A DNA stretch of 64,000 nt, from positions 40,366,947 through 40,430,946 of the forward strand of contig CM061918.1 of NCBI GenBank assembly GCA_031002005.1. Reading direction: 5' to 3'. The DNA is from Vandiemenella viatica (Eukaryota; Arthropoda; Insecta; Orthoptera; Morabidae). The notes beneath the pieces were generated by a model. It made no database searches and was not told the DNA's origin. It saw only the letters and a program-made list of their open reading frames with translations. This document shows, piece after piece, positions 24,456-33,498 of the stretch. Made by a program: the position numbers and the translations under genes. Numbering within the stretch: the first letter of the stretch is position 1; each line of letters starts with the position of its first letter.

Positions 24456-25048
24456 ACCCCTCCCCAGGATTCACTTAATTTTACACAGATAAAATTGATT
24501 GAATCCGTCACGAATCTGAGCAGGTTGAATGTACACATAATGCAGACACGAACAGATTACAATCAATCAACCATAATGACTTTTACAATGAACAAATACA
24601 ATTCTTCATCACATACAACATCTGCACATAGTCCATGACACTGATTTTGTTTACAATAATTGTCTTTTCTCAGATCCAATCATTTTATCATTTACTGTTT
24701 TTACACAACAAACGTCCAATGCCATCACCTTAAGTTACAATTTTTTCACTCCAAATTACACACTTGATGTCTGCTTGTTTATGGCAACAGTCTATTTACA
24801 TTTTACAGCTGATAATTTGTCATCACAATGTAGAAAGTCACAACATCATGAAAACATCAAAAGTTTCTACACAAAACTGTCACCAATTGCTTTATACCGT
24901 GAAATGTTTACATTTTAAACATTCAGTATTATTACATCTGCATTTTAACTTAAGTATCTCACACAAACTATTTACATACATCAATTGATAGACTTATTTA
25001 CAAAATTAGATATTTACACATATAGGGGCACATTTCATAAGTGACCAC
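24456..25048 (-). other. 3' untranslated region of the minus gypsy copy
   Basis: AT-rich non-coding segment between the integrase stop and the LTR. It is homologous to 31290-31820 of the plus copy (shared tgtaaatatcta..tttgtaaataagt in the sense direction). The homology begins just after the pol stop, which shows where pol was lost in the plus copy. Confidence 0.75.
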
Positions 25049-27483
25049 TTATTCATAAAAAGGTTTTAGGGCTTCAACATTATACATCCCCTTACATTTA
25101 CCACTCTCAGGGTCAATTAGCTCATAAGAGTTTTTCCTTGGTATAGACTCTATCCTGAAAGGGCCTTCAAACAAACAGTTAAACTTACGAGTCTCTTGTC
25201 GCAAAGCTGATGACTTACTATGAACTTCAACTAACACCAAATCACCCCACTTTATATTCTATACACTTCTGACCTTCATCATGCCTTTTCTTTCTCCTTG
25301 TTGCCTTTTCCTTTAAATTTTTAAGAGCTAAAGCTACCTTTTCCTCATAGTTGAAACTCTTTCTATTTGGAAAACTAACACATTCTCGAATTAATCTGTT
25401 AGCCGGTTTCTTAAACATCAGCTCAATGGGTGGTATTTCAGTTGTATCACTAGGTATAAAGTTAATTACATTTTCAAAATTTTCTACTTCACATGCCCAC
25501 TTACTGTGTTGGTCTGTACAATATGTCCTAAACCAACGTCCTATTTCCCTCATTAGGCGTTCTACGGGATTTCCTGCTGGATGATAAGCAGAAGTATGTA
25601 TAACTTCTATCCTTCTTGTTCAAGTTTTTCTGTCCACACTTGACTAGTGAAATGCGGGGCATTGTCCGAAAGCACCCTCTTAGGTTTACCTACCTTTTGA
25701 CAATATTCATCAATCACTTTTCTAACCAAAATTTTAGCCGTAGACTTCTTTACAGGGTAAAGTTTAACGAATTTGGAAAAAACATCAAATAAAACTAAAA
25801 CTTGGGTCACCCCTCCCCGAGACATGGCTAGCGGGCCAAGAACATCAGCAGAAACTAATTCCAATACACTACTTGGGATGATATTTTGCATTTTCCCCAC
25901 TCGTTTAACACTATATATTTTAGATCTTTGACACACTTGACAAGATTTTAATAGCTTCGAAATCTTCCTTCTCATATTATAGAAATATGTATCTTCCCTT
26001 AACACTCGGTAACACTTGGATGGCCCATAACTATAGTGGTGATGCCAAACAATTTTTTCAACCAAACTTTCTGGAAGCCATAACTTCCAATCATCCTCAT
26101 CTTCACTAGTCCTTCTAAACAATACTTCCCCATGCAAAGTATAATATTTCTGAAGCTTATCTCTGTGTTCTGGACTACCAAGATTAGTTTTTACTTCTGC
26201 TATAGCTACATCTTTGTCCTGTTCCTCTTTGATTTGTCTCAAGGAATACTTAACCTCAGTTTCATACGGTACTCCTTTTAGATAAGCAATTCTAACCTCA
26301 GTCTGTGGTCCTAGACATCGCTTTTCGGAATCCAGACCTAACGGTAGACGTGACAAAGCATCTGCAACTTGATTTTTACTAGCAGGTCTATACCGAATCT
26401 CTAAATTATATTCCTGCAGAACCAATGCCCAACGGGTTAACCGACTGTGGACTAACTTACATTCTAATAAAAATGAAAGAGCCTTATGGTCTGTATATAC
26501 AATAATTTTTCTACCTAACAGTAGGTACCTAAACTTAGTCAAACCCCACAAAATAGATAAGGCCTCCCGTTCAGTAATTGTGTATCTAGTTTCAGCTGGC
26601 TGCAGTTTTCTACTGGCAAAATCAATAGTCCTAAAATCCGGTTCTCCATTGATTTCCACTTCCTGGAAGACATGTACTCCTAAGCCGTAGTCAGAACTAT
26701 CTGCGGCAAGGCAAAAATCTAGATCCCAATCTGGATAATAGAGGATATTGGAATTACACAAGTCATCTTTGATTTTTGAAAATCTCTTTCACATTCTGAG
26801 GACCACACCCACCTGACACTTGTTTTAACCAAATCTCTTAAGGCTGGACTATTTAAAGCTTGTCCCTGAAGAAATCTCCTATAGTATTCACACAATCCAA
26901 AGAAACTCTGTAGTTGTTTCTTATCTCTAGGTCGGGGAAAATTCCTAATGGCATTTATTTTATCATTACTAGGCAAGATCCCCTGTGGTGTAATACGATG
27001 GCCCAAAAATTCAACCTCTTTTTGCAAAAATGTACATTTCTTTAACTTAATCGTCATACCCCCCTTTCTCAATGCTTCTAAAACTTTTCTAAGTAGCACC
27101 CAATGTTCCTCAAGTGTTTCTGACATTATAAGAATATCGTCTACGTATATCTCTACTTGTTCAAGCAATTCCTTTCCTAACACACTATCCAAAGCACGAA
27201 TAAAGGTAGCCACAGAAATATTTAACCCAAATGGTAACACTCGAAAATTATAAAAACGGCCATCAAACAGAAAGGCAGTGTATTTCCGGGATTCTTCTGA
27301 AAGCGGGACTTGCCAATAGGACGCAGTCAAATCGATAGACGAGATATATCTTTTACCTTTAAATCTGTGCAATAACTCACTGATAGGTGGAGGATGATCC
27401 CGTTCTGTTACTAAATGCTTGTTTAATGTGCGAGCATCAAGAACTAGTCGCACAGAATTGTTCGGTTTTATTACCACAACCAA
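25049..27483 (-). pseudogene. gypsy pol fragment: RT, RNase H, integrase
   Basis: Reverse-transcribing polyprotein of the Ty3/gypsy group. The reverse transcriptase (27483-26719) starts mid-domain at VVVIKPN and shows LPFGLN and the catalytic box YVDD. RNase H follows (26761-about 26300) with SSDYGLG, TDHKAL and DALSRL. Integrase has a zinc-binding H/H..C/C region near CQVCQRSK, core aspartates in SADVLG and SDNAPHF, and the glutamate in PVERL. The C-terminus ends VEALKPFYE. At least two single-base frameshifts break it: one between RT and RNase H (about 26755) and one in the integrase core (about 25605). The protease and the start of RT are missing. The layout and the likely tRNA-Arg primer site of the sister copy fit the 412/mdg1 lineage. 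Confidence 0.88.
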
Positions 27484-27484
27484 G

Positions 27485-28188
27485 TGTAACAGCCCTAATA
27501 CCTGTATTTTGAATAGTATTGGACTGTGTGAAATATTTGTAGTGAGCCAAAGTTTGCTTGAAAGTGATTTGATATGTTTATTTTGTAAATTCTTGTAAAT
27601 AAGTGTATATAGACTTTGTTTTAGGTAAGAAAATTATTCAAAGACCATTTAATATGTTTAAGAACCGAATGATGCAAGAGAATTTATTAAAAGTTTGTAA
27701 TTCCATATATTAATGTAAGTTACGATGTCTACAGGACAATTTTCCACCATTTGAAAGGATTTCTGTAAATAATTTTATATTCAAGTATCTCTAATTACCA
27801 TTTCTGATCACTTTGTAATGTTATTAATTAATTTTGTATCAATTCCGATTGTTTTTAATATGTTTGATTGTTTGAGTGATTGTTAATGATCGAGAAATAT
27901 CGGGCGGATGCCTTTGAAGAATTCTCGTAATTTCGATAGACTCTATATAAACAGATCGCCTGGACAGAGAGTTTAGTTTTTATTAAGTATTAAATCAGTG
28001 TTACAGAGACATTCATGCAAGTTTTCATTCAGTAAGTCAGTATTGCATCTTTGGATTGTAACAACTATGCTTGTGAATGTCGCAGACTTGTTTTGATTGA
28101 AAATAAACGAGCATCAACATAACCTTGTTTTTGGTGGACTTTATTAATTAATTAATGCAGTAATTAAACCACCAAAAGAACCTTAACA
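27485..28188 (+). repeat. gypsy 5' LTR, 704 bp
   Basis: Starts TGTAACAG and ends CCTTAACA. It contains a TATA box (tatataaa, 27944-27951), so transcription should start shortly after about 27975, and a polyadenylation signal (aataaa, 28102-28107). This order (U3 with TATA, then R, then U5) is standard for an LTR. It abuts the truncated pol of the minus copy. Confidence 0.92.
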
Positions 28189-28206
28189 TGGCGACCGTTG
28201 ACATGA
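28189..28206 (+). promoter_or_regulatory. primer-binding site, tRNA-Arg type
   Basis: Immediately after the LTR end lies tggcgaccgttgacatgac. This is close to the primer-binding site I associate with the 412/mdg1 group (tRNA-Arg primer). It marks the start of minus-strand DNA synthesis. Confidence 0.7.
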
Positions 28207-28657
28207 CGAGAAGTTCTTAAACATCTGTGGGATGTTTATCTTCTAAAAAGAAACTGCAGAAAATTGCGACGGATTATCGGCGATAAGCGAACATAACCTG
28301 CGAGGAAATTTCGACCGGCTACGACACGGATTTGACGCCGAGTGGATCTTCTTCGGCCTAAGGCGGAGAATTTTCATCGGGAATCGGCTGTAATCTTCCG
28401 ACGTCGAGTGGATTTCCTTCGGCCTCAAAATCGTCTTCCTACAGTGAATTGTGAAAAGTGTGGTTAAGTGTTTGAAGTCAGTGTGGTGTTTAATGGTTAA
28501 ATAAGTGCTTCTAAGTGAAATTTAATGCGATACAAAATTGAGGAAGAACTGTAAGTACGGCATTGAATATTCAAGTGATTTCTTTTGCATGTTATTGTGT
28601 GCCAGATTGGAAAGATTTTAATTTTGTTTTTTATGTTGATTTTACTAATTACTAAAA
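28207..28657 (+). other. gypsy 5' leader with duplicated motif
   Basis: Untranslated leader between primer site and gag. A segment of about 26 bases, with core cgagtggat and ttcggcct, occurs twice (about 28335-28362 and 28400-28427). It might take part in RNA packaging or translation control, but this is inference. Confidence 0.5.
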
Positions 28658-30033
28658 ATGGCTGATAGTCAGAACCTGCAAGCTTTTCTAGAGTCTTTTG
28701 TAGCCAGTTTTAATGCAAAATTTACGGAACTTGATGGCAAATTTGATAGTAAGTTTTCCGAAATTGATGGCAAATTTGATAGCAAGTTTTCCAAATTGGA
28801 TAACAAATTTTCTGAATTTAAAAATGAGTTAAATCTTGACAGCAATTTTCTGAAATTAATGACAAGTTTTCTCAACTGCAACAAAACAATGATAAAACAT
28901 TCTCTGATTTGACTAAATGTTTTGATGTTAAAATCGCAGAGCAATTTCAGGGTTTTAGCTCTCAATTCAAGGAGGATATTAACAATTTAGATTCTAAATT
29001 GGGGAAGGTAGTAACAGAATGTCAGGAGAAATTTGAAAAAGTTACAGAAATTTGTGAACAGAATAAGACTGAATGTGTAAATTTGATTCATAAAGAAGTC
29101 AGTGAAAATTGTGATAAGATGAAGCAGGAATATGTTGCTTTATTCCAAGCCAGTGATAGTAAAGCTGCTCAAAGGGTCAATGAGTTGAGACAAGAGGTGG
29201 GATTAAATATTAATACATTGGTGCAGCAGCAGGAACAGTTAGCGCATGGATTAGAAAGTAATGTAAATCTGTTAGAAAAAAAGGTTACTGGGTTACAGAT
29301 TCAGTTAAGTCAGGTTCCCGTAACAGGTAATCCAAATTTCAGTGTCGATGTAAAAGAAGAATTTGAATTCTATGATGATAGTGGGAGGCTTCACCCTATT
29401 GAATTTGTAGATAATTTTGAAAGATCAGACTATTTTAATTTGTTACCCGATAGTAAGAAAATTGCACTTGTGGGTAAACATATAAAATCTTATGCTAGGA
29501 CATGGGGTGATAGACAAGCTAGGGAAGTGACTGACTACAAGCTGTTTAAAGAAAACTTTTTGAAACATTTTTGGTCAACAAGCAGGCAGATTCAAGAAAA
29601 GAGAGAGTTGATGACTGGTAGACCCTATAAACCTGGTAGGGAAACTCAACATGATTTTTTTCATAAATGTTGGATCCGTTGTAAGTACCTAGACCATCCT
29701 TATGGAGAGGAGGAATTTATTGATTTGATAGGAGCTAGGCTACCTCAGCAAACAAGAAATTTAATTGCCACTTTGGATGTAGTAAATGTGGATAGAGTTT
29801 CTGAATTGTTGAGACGCTTGGATGCCCAGGAGTCATTCAATGAACAACATTACCACCATCAACACCATAGGAGGGGCAGCAGGAGTCCCCCTAGAAGGGG
29901 TAATGGGTCAAGGGGTGGTAGGTCGAGGGGACGGGATCGTAATAATTACGCAAGGAGGAATGATAATGGGGGAGTGAGAGAACAGAACCCTCAATCTGAA
30001 AGTGAAAGGCAGCATGGAGGGCAGGCAAACTAA
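28658..30033 (+). pseudogene. gypsy gag with one frameshift
   Basis: Structural capsid precursor of the retrotransposon. It starts at the ATG at 28658. The first part carries tandem repeats of about 11 residues (FDSKFSEIDGK-like), continuing into a long predicted coiled coil. The middle part is globular and capsid-like (around 29350-29830). The C-terminus is His-rich and then Arg/Gly/Ser-rich (29850-29980), with no CCHC zinc knuckle, so RNA binding would rely on the basic tail. A single missing base near 28845 splits the frame into 28658-28912 and 28909-30033; otherwise it is open for about 458 codons. The stop at 30033 is 11 bases before the next ORF. Confidence 0.8.
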
Positions 30034-30044
30034 AGACCCCCTCT

Positions 30045-31199
30045 GTGACGGGCCCCGCAGTGGTGGGTAAGATTGTGGGTCCAGGTACCAACTGCTACAG
30101 CGTTAATACTATTTTTATTAATAATCCCCGAGAAGATTTATTGGAAGAGGTGGAGGTAGCAGCAAGTGAATTTCAGGATAAGGTTATGATAGATGTAATT
30201 AATGATGTTGATGATGTAAAGGTTGATAATAAGATAAAGTGGGAAGGGGACCACCATAGTACCTTATCACTAGAATCAGTGTGCGAAAGTAATTATTTTC
30301 ATGTAGAAGATTTTCGAAATGGTCACTACCTAATTACACAAAGGGGTGCAGAATTTATAGTGCATACTACAGTGTGGCTATCGGAAACTTGTAAGATCCA
30401 GAATGGCATAGTTGGGACTATGTGTGCTTGTATAGGTGGTAATGAAGTTTGTAGAAGTGCTGAAATCGAGGAGTTTCTCAGATATCTTGAAGATGAAGGT
30501 GATACAGTGGTGTGGATAGGAGACCCAGATGAGGAGAAGAATTGTAAGTCAAAGTATTTGTCTTCTGAAGAGAGAGAGGTTGAAAAGCCATATGTACCAA
30601 TCCCTAAGTTAGAAAAATGTCCTAACTTTGACCTAGCTGATACATTATTTAGCTCTGTATTTGGTGTAGATAATGATAATGAAGGAAGGGGTGGGAGTAA
30701 GGATTTATCTGAACCAGTTTCTTATCTGGAAAATTGTACAGAATGTGACTTAGATGACACTATGTTTTGTACTCTCTTTGATGTGGAAGCTGATAGTGTA
30801 GTAGTAGTTGCTGAGAAAAATAATTATTTGGTGGATGAAGTCAGTAAGCCAGATGTTAAAACAGTTTTAGGTACTGATTCATATAATTTGGTAAGTTTAA
30901 GTAGTAATCAGATGATGAAGAGTGGGGTTGGGAGTAATGATGGACTAAACTGTAGTAGTAAGAATAATAAATTTGTATTACCAGTTGAGTCAACAGCATC
31001 ACTTTTAAGTGACAATCAATTTGCTAAAACAGAACCATTGTATGTCTCAGTTGTTGCGTGGTTGTACCAAAGTCTGTTGTCTGAGATGATTGGAAGTTTG
31101 TGTTTCTGTATGTATATAATGAAGCTTTGTGAAAATAGAAATGTAATATTAAATGTGTATACAAAAGTTGAAGAAAACTGGAAGGTTAGGAAAAAGTAA
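30045..31199 (+). CDS. unidentified acidic 384-aa protein in place of pol
   Basis: An uninterrupted frame of 384 codons directly after gag, where pol is expected. I do not recognise the family. It has no D-T/S-G protease motif and no reverse transcriptase, RNase H or integrase box. It is strongly acidic over most of its length. Around residues 95-150 it has a more ordered-looking, cysteine-containing stretch (GHYLITQRGAEF, then CACIGGNEVC). Residues about 200-245 contain two similar blocks (KCPNFDLADTLFSSVFGVD and ECDLDDTMFCTLFDVE), suggesting an internal duplication. Residues about 332-360 are hydrophobic, possibly one membrane segment, before a basic end. No signal peptide is seen. The absence of any stop in a mobile element where gag carries a frameshift suggests youth or selection. 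It could be a remnant of the N-terminal part of pol or an acquired accessory gene. Confidence 0.55.
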   Translation: MTGPAVVGKIVGPGTNCYSVNTIFINNPREDLLEEVEVAASEFQDKVMIDVINDVDDVKVDNKIKWEGDHHSTLSLESVCESNYFHVEDFRNGHYLITQRGAEFIVHTTVWLSETCKIQNGIVGTMCACIGGNEVCRSAEIEEFLRYLEDEGDTVVWIGDPDEEKNCKSKYLSSEEREVEKPYVPIPKLEKCPNFDLADTLFSSVFGVDNDNEGRGGSKDLSEPVSYLENCTECDLDDTMFCTLFDVEADSVVVVAEKNNYLVDEVSKPDVKTVLGTDSYNLVSLSSNQMMKSGVGSNDGLNCSSKNNKFVLPVESTASLLSDNQFAKTEPLYVSVVAWLYQSLLSEMIGSLCFCMYIMKLCENRNVILNVYTKVEENWKVRKK

Positions 31200-31808
31200 C
31201 TTACATGGTTCAGGGTTTCCAGGGAAATCCTGAAACCCACTTATGAGAATTAATTAAAATGCATGGTTTGGGGAGGGGTCAATAGCCTGTAAATATCTAG
31301 TTTTGTAAATAAGTATGTCAATTGATACATGTAAATAGTTTGTGTGAGTACTTAAGCTCAGATGCAGATGTAAGCATTTCAATGTATAATTTGTGACAGT
31401 TTTGTGTAGAGATTTTTGGTATTTTCATGATGTTGTGACTTTCTACATTGTGATGAAAATTATCAGCTGTAAAATGTAAATAGACTGTTGTCATAAACAA
31501 GCAGACATCAAGTGTGTAATTTGGAGTGAAAATAATTGTAACTTAAGGTGATGGCATTGAACGTTTGTTGTGTAAACACAGTAAATGATAAAATGATTGG
31601 ATCTGAGAAAAGACAATTATTGTAAACAAAATCAGTGTCATGGACTATGTGCAGATGTTGTATGTGATGAAGAATTGTACTTGTTCATTGTAAAAGTCAT
31701 TATGGTTGATTGATTGTAATCTGTTCGTGTCTGCATTATGTGTACATTCAACCTGCTTAGATTCGTGACGGATTCAATCAATTTTATCTGTGTAAAATTA
31801 AGTGAATC
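31200..31808 (+). other. 3' untranslated region of the pol-less gypsy copy
   Basis: Homologous to the 3' region of the minus copy from about 31290 onward. At 31265-31282 it contains tttggggaggggtca, a near copy of the real polypurine tract 540 bases downstream. This extra tract lies at the junction where pol is missing. Confidence 0.6.
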
Positions 31809-31820
31809 CTGGGGAGGGGT
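31809..31820 (+). promoter_or_regulatory. polypurine tract
   Basis: The purine run ctggggaggggt directly before the 3' LTR, identical in the minus copy; primer for plus-strand DNA synthesis. Confidence 0.8.
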
Positions 31821-32498
31821 TATAACAGCCCTAATACCTGTATTTTGAATAGTATTGGACTGTGTGAAATATTTGTAGTGAGCCAAAGTTTGCTTGAAAG
31901 TGATTTGATATGTTTATTTTGTAAATTCTTGTAAATAAGTGTATATAGACTTTGTTTTAGGTAAGAAAATTATTCAAAGACCATTTAATATGTTTAAGAA
32001 CCGAATGATGCAAGGGAATTTATTAAAAGTTTGTAATTCCATATATTAATGTAAGTTACGATGTCTACAGGACAATTTTCCACCATTTGAAAGGATTTCT
32101 GTAAATAATTTTATATTCAAGTATCTCTAATTACCATTTCTGATCACATTGTAATGTTATTAATTAATTTTGTATCAATTCCGATTGTTTTTAATATGTT
32201 TGATTGTTTGAGTGATTGTTAATGATCGAGAAATATCGGGCGGATGCCTTTGAAGAATTCTCGTAATTTCGATAGACTCTATATAAACAGATCGCCTGGA
32301 CAGAGAGTTTAGTTTTTATTAAGTATTAATTCAGTGTTACAGAGACATTCATGCAAGTTTTCATTCAGTAAGTCAGTATTTCATCTTTGGATTGTAACAA
32401 CTATGCTTGTGAATGTCGCAGACTTGTTTTGATTGAAAATAAACGAGCATCAACATAACCTTGTTTTTGGTGGACTTTATTAATTAATTAATGCAGTA
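31821..32498 (+). repeat. gypsy 3' LTR, runs into gap
   Basis: Matches the 5' LTR with about five substitutions. The first dinucleotide is TA instead of TG, a mutation in the otherwise invariant terminus. The last about 26 bases, and any target duplication, are hidden by the N run. Confidence 0.88.
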
Positions 32499-33498
32499 NN
32501 NNNNNNNNNNNNNNNNNNNNNNNNNNNNNNNNNNNNNNNNNNNNNNNNNNNNNNNNNNNNNNNNNNNNNNNNNNNNNNNNNNNNNNNNNNNNNNNNNNNN
32601 NNNNNNNNNNNNNNNNNNNNNNNNNNNNNNNNNNNNNNNNNNNNNNNNNNNNNNNNNNNNNNNNNNNNNNNNNNNNNNNNNNNNNNNNNNNNNNNNNNNN
32701 NNNNNNNNNNNNNNNNNNNNNNNNNNNNNNNNNNNNNNNNNNNNNNNNNNNNNNNNNNNNNNNNNNNNNNNNNNNNNNNNNNNNNNNNNNNNNNNNNNNN
32801 NNNNNNNNNNNNNNNNNNNNNNNNNNNNNNNNNNNNNNNNNNNNNNNNNNNNNNNNNNNNNNNNNNNNNNNNNNNNNNNNNNNNNNNNNNNNNNNNNNNN
32901 NNNNNNNNNNNNNNNNNNNNNNNNNNNNNNNNNNNNNNNNNNNNNNNNNNNNNNNNNNNNNNNNNNNNNNNNNNNNNNNNNNNNNNNNNNNNNNNNNNNN
33001 NNNNNNNNNNNNNNNNNNNNNNNNNNNNNNNNNNNNNNNNNNNNNNNNNNNNNNNNNNNNNNNNNNNNNNNNNNNNNNNNNNNNNNNNNNNNNNNNNNNN
33101 NNNNNNNNNNNNNNNNNNNNNNNNNNNNNNNNNNNNNNNNNNNNNNNNNNNNNNNNNNNNNNNNNNNNNNNNNNNNNNNNNNNNNNNNNNNNNNNNNNNN
33201 NNNNNNNNNNNNNNNNNNNNNNNNNNNNNNNNNNNNNNNNNNNNNNNNNNNNNNNNNNNNNNNNNNNNNNNNNNNNNNNNNNNNNNNNNNNNNNNNNNNN
33301 NNNNNNNNNNNNNNNNNNNNNNNNNNNNNNNNNNNNNNNNNNNNNNNNNNNNNNNNNNNNNNNNNNNNNNNNNNNNNNNNNNNNNNNNNNNNNNNNNNNN
33401 NNNNNNNNNNNNNNNNNNNNNNNNNNNNNNNNNNNNNNNNNNNNNNNNNNNNNNNNNNNNNNNNNNNNNNNNNNNNNNNNNNNNNNNNNNNNNNNNNN
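32499..33498. other. assembly gap of 1000 N
   Basis: Exactly 1000 undetermined bases, so probably a standard gap size and not a measured one. Expected contents are the end of the LTR, the missing gag half of the minus gypsy copy with its 5' LTR, and the N-terminal half of the mariner at 23185. Confidence 0.95.

Larger units (their letters stand above)
23757..27484 (-). mobile_element. Ty3/gypsy retrotransposon, minus copy, 3' half only
   Basis: Running right to left: pol from mid reverse transcriptase (27483) to the integrase end (25049), a 3' untranslated region (25048-24456), a polypurine tract (cctggggaggggt on the minus strand) and a 699-base LTR (24455-23757, TGTAACAG...TTAACA). The gag half and the 5' LTR are absent because pol stops abruptly at 27484, where the LTR of the plus-strand copy starts. 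The simplest reading is that the plus copy inserted into this one and the lost half lies in the gap. Confidence 0.85.
27485..32498 (+). mobile_element. Ty3/gypsy derivative without pol, plus copy
   Basis: A structurally ordered element: 5' LTR (27485-28188), primer-binding site, leader, gag, a second ORF, 3' untranslated region, polypurine tract and 3' LTR (31821 to the gap). The two LTRs differ at only about five sites over some 676 comparable bases, so insertion was recent. No protease, reverse transcriptase, RNase H or integrase motif is present, although the flanks of the missing block match the pol-bearing minus copy. It must have been copied with enzymes supplied by a related element. 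Confidence 0.85.

Noticed and set aside
30045..31199. ORF2 as a viral-type envelope protein
   Set aside because: No signal peptide, no furin-like site or fusion peptide, and it sits directly after gag, not after pol. A hydrophobic tail alone is not enough.
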